Source of the DNA: CAYHBS01 sp964360995
GTDB lineage: Bacteria; Patescibacteriota; Minisyncoccia; Ryanbacterales; HO2-45-13
Direction of reading: 5' to 3'
DNA length: 6,985 bases
Assembly: GCA_964360995.1 (NCBI GenBank)
Contig: CAYHYZ010000029.1
Coordinates: 1 to 6,985 of the forward strand
Both the position numbers and the translations under genes were made by a program. The number at the start of each line of letters is the position of its first letter. Within the stretch, counting starts at the first letter, position 1. The notes beneath the pieces were generated by a model. The model saw only the letters and a program-made list of their open reading frames with translations, had not been told where the DNA came from and ran no database searches. Of the stretch, positions 5,023 to 6,985 are shown piece after piece.

Positions 5023-6936
5023 CTAAACCTCAATAACCACAGGGAGCACCATAGGGCGGCGCTCGGTGCGTTGGAACAGAAACTGTCCAATGCGATCGCG
5101 CAGATTATCTTTGATGTACTGGAAGTTGATGGGGTGTTGGTCGGCGGTAATTTCCTCTACCACTTTGCGAATTCTGCGGCGAGTTTCATGCATGAGTTCT
5201 TGCGATTCGCGCAAGTATACGAAACCTCTCGAAATAATATCAGGGGATCCTTTTACTTTTCCGGTTTGCGCGTCGATGACGGTGATGATCACGAATATTC
5301 CGTCAGATGCCATTGCCTGGCGGTCTCTCAGCACCACTTCTTGTACGTCTCCCACACCGAGGCCGTCTACCATGACATAGTTTGCAGGAACATATTCATC
5401 AGTAAGTACCGCAGTACTCGCAGTTGCGAGGACGACTTGTCCGTTATCAGCAACAAGAATTTGATCATCAGTGAGTCCTACTTGACGTGCCAATTTTGCG
5501 TGAATTTTCAGGAATGAGTGATTACCCTCAATCGGCATAAAAAATCGCGGCTTTACAAGCTCGAGCACCATTTTGAGATCTTCCTGTTTGGCGTGCCCCC
5601 CTGCGTGAATGTCGAGCATGCGGTAGTTAATCACATCTGCACCGTCGCGGTAGAGTTTATCCGTGAGTGCTTGCACCGATCGCTCATTTCCGGGAATCAC
5701 CGAAGATGAGAATACAACGGTGTCTCCTGGCTCAATACGAAGATATTTATGCCGCTTATTCACAATACGCATAAGCACCGCATTATCTTCTCCTTGTGCG
5801 CCTGTTGCGAGAATAAGAAGATCTTCTTTCGGATAATTTCCTACTTCCTCAACGGGAATAATTGTTTTAGGACTATATTTCATGTAGCCAAGCTCGGTAG
5901 CGATGACTACGTTTTGTTTCATGCTGCGTCCCTCAATAATGATTTTCTTATTGTACTTTTCAGCAAGCGAAATAATTTCATTCAAGCGTCCGAGAAGCGA
6001 AGCAAATGTTCCGAAGAACAGTCGTCCCGTTGAATTTTTAATGATTTCTTCGATTTCGTATTGAATATCAATTTCGGAATATTGCGCACCGGATTCACGG
6101 GCGTTCGTGCTGTCGGACATAAAGAGGAGCACATTTTCTTTACCAAGCGCCTTAATCTTTTCAATTTCGGTATGACCCGCAATGTCTGAGCGAAGGTCAA
6201 TCTTGAAGTCTCCGGTGTGTACGAGCGTGCCAATAGGAGTTTTAATGATCACTCCCACAGATCCCGGAATGTTGTGTGACACACCAAAGAAAGTGAGTGC
6301 AAATGGACCAATCTGCAACCGCGTATCGTTTTGGATTACCTTTAAGTTGAGCTCATGACGACCACCCTTAAAGTCTTCCTGGCGGCGCTTAATAATCGCG
6401 CAAGTAATATCGGTGCCGTACATTGGAATATCCATGCCGAGCTCGAGCATCAAATGCGGAATGGCGCCAATATGGTCATAGTGCGCATGCGTGATCATGA
6501 TGGCAACGATTTTGTCTTTTTTTGGTTTCAGCGAAGCAATTTGTGGAACAATATAATCAATTCCCGGCATATTTTCTTCCGGAAATTGGAGCCCCATATC
6601 TACGACAATAATTTTTCCATTATGTTCAGACTGTGGATCTATGTACTCGAGGTACATCATATTGCGACCAACTTCTTCAAGTCCGCCCAGTGGAACGACG
6701 CGAATGTGCGGCTCGCTTGGATTATGACCTCCTTTTTGGACGTGTGGAACATACGGAGAGCGAACATACCCAAATTGCTTTGGGGTTCGAGGACCATGAT
6801 GTCTCGCACCTCCACTGTGTGAACGATCGTGCCGGGGGTTATTTGTCCGAGGAGCACTATGCTTTTTCGGAAGAGACGGCGAAGGACGCGCGGCACTATG
6901 CGGCTTTCGATCTCGTGAATTACTATTTGTAATCAT
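5023..6936 (-). CDS. rnj: Ribonuclease J family metallo-beta-lactamase/beta-CASP RNase
   Basis: RNase J enzymes process and degrade RNA with endonuclease and 5'-3' exonuclease activity. From ATG 6936 the product has 637 residues: a disordered basic tail (1-77, rich in Arg, His, Pro, Ser and Asn), then the beta-lactamase fold from VVPLGGLEEVGRNMM, the metal-binding THAHYDH motif (His150, His152, Asp154, His155), SHNIPGS (His221), HTGDF (Asp243) and the DSTNARESG segment. The beta-CASP part has ATGAQGE, FSSSVIPGNE and HAGGHA (motif B His448). The C-terminal domain ends ERRPMVLPVVIEV, almost as in B. subtilis RNase J1. Motif C, normally PVHGEYR, reads PIEGNHS, with Glu470 for the metal-binding His; TFASNIHR reads TFASLLGR. 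The frame stays open to the window edge, so an upstream start (TTG 6975 or beyond) is not excluded. Identity is firm; full activity is not. Confidence 0.95.
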   Translation of the reverse strand: MITNSNSRDRKPHSAARPSPSLPKKHSAPRTNNPRHDRSHSGGARHHGPRTPKQFGYVRSPYVPHVQKGGHNPSEPHIRVVPLGGLEEVGRNMMYLEYIDPQSEHNGKIIVVDMGLQFPEENMPGIDYIVPQIASLKPKKDKIVAIMITHAHYDHIGAIPHLMLELGMDIPMYGTDITCAIIKRRQEDFKGGRHELNLKVIQNDTRLQIGPFALTFFGVSHNIPGSVGVIIKTPIGTLVHTGDFKIDLRSDIAGHTEIEKIKALGKENVLLFMSDSTNARESGAQYSEIDIQYEIEEIIKNSTGRLFFGTFASLLGRLNEIISLAEKYNKKIIIEGRSMKQNVVIATELGYMKYSPKTIIPVEEVGNYPKEDLLILATGAQGEDNAVLMRIVNKRHKYLRIEPGDTVVFSSSVIPGNERSVQALTDKLYRDGADVINYRMLDIHAGGHAKQEDLKMVLELVKPRFFMPIEGNHSFLKIHAKLARQVGLTDDQILVADNGQVVLATASTAVLTDEYVPANYVMVDGLGVGDVQEVVLRDRQAMASDGIFVIITVIDAQTGKVKGSPDIISRGFVYLRESQELMHETRRRIRKVVEEITADQHPINFQYIKDNLRDRIGQFLFQRTERRPMVLPVVIEV

Positions 6937-6943
6937 GCGGTGA

Positions 6944-6964
6944 AGTATTGTGCGTACTCCTGCG
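6944..6964 (-). promoter_or_regulatory. Possible rnj start-region signals
   Basis: On the minus strand a -10-like AATACT (6949-6944) ends 7 bases before ATG 6936, the same spacing as at rpsF, which would give a leaderless message. No good -35 is found at 17 bases; TTGCAG (6975-6970) pairs better with an overlapping CACAAT (6952-6947) at 17 bases. An AGGAG (6961-6957) lies 20 bases before the ATG, too far for a normal ribosome binding site. Confidence 0.35.
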
Positions 6965-6985
6965 TATGACTGCAAAACAATGATT

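Noticed and set aside
4987..5517. Open frame of 176 codons on the plus strand
   Set aside because: It lies antisense to the conserved 3' part of the RNase J gene; its translation has no recognisable domain, and the opposite strand shows unbroken family homology.
6355..6822. Open frame of 155 codons on the plus strand
   Set aside because: It is antisense to the HAHYDH catalytic region of RNase J; composition is that of a reversed coding strand.
1..6985. Mobile element, phage, defence or toxin-antitoxin system
   Set aside because: All but one gene are conserved housekeeping genes; there is no transposase, integrase, direct-repeat boundary or composition change.

Overview
The window looks like an ordinary stretch of core chromosome from a Candidate Phyla Radiation bacterium, most likely Parcubacteria or a close relative. 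This is inferred from protein style: a Cys-rich zinc-type S18, a C-terminally extended S6, an rpsF-ssb-rpsR cluster without rplI, and an RNase J with a long basic N-terminal tail and divergent active-site motifs. It also fits the small intergenic gaps and weak Shine-Dalgarno use. All visible stop codons are TAA or TAG, so nothing suggests a recoded UGA. Base composition is moderate and even, and no transposase, integrase, CRISPR array, tRNA or rRNA is visible.

Layout: (1) 1-799, + strand: the 3' three quarters of recA, starting inside the Walker A motif. (2) 799-848: a perfect 23-bp stem that can terminate recA and the opposing ribosomal operon. (3) 858-1946, - strand: rpsF-ssb-rpsR, with 10-11 nt gaps and a promoter placed so that the rpsF transcript should be leaderless. 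(4) 2055-2396, - strand: an unrecognised two-helix membrane protein with its own strong promoter, good ribosome binding site and terminator. (5) 2485-3849, + strand: a phosphomannomutase/phosphoglucomutase, divergent from the membrane protein gene. (6) 3846-4871, - strand: trpS, tail to tail with the mutase and sharing the palindrome TTAA. (7) 4873-5016: an intergenic region with a hairpin terminator flanked on both sides by A-rich repeats of 8-bp period. (8) 5023-6936, - strand: an RNase J family ribonuclease.

Functionally this is housekeeping: DNA recombination and single-strand protection (RecA, SSB), small-subunit ribosomal proteins (S6, S18), tRNA charging (TrpRS), sugar-phosphate interconversion for surface polysaccharide, and RNA processing or decay (RNase J). 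No dedicated new system was found. The most interesting signals are the RNase J motif C substitution (His to Glu), predicted leaderless starts at three genes, the period-8 repeat region around the rnj terminator, and the orphan membrane gene with the strongest expression signals in the window.
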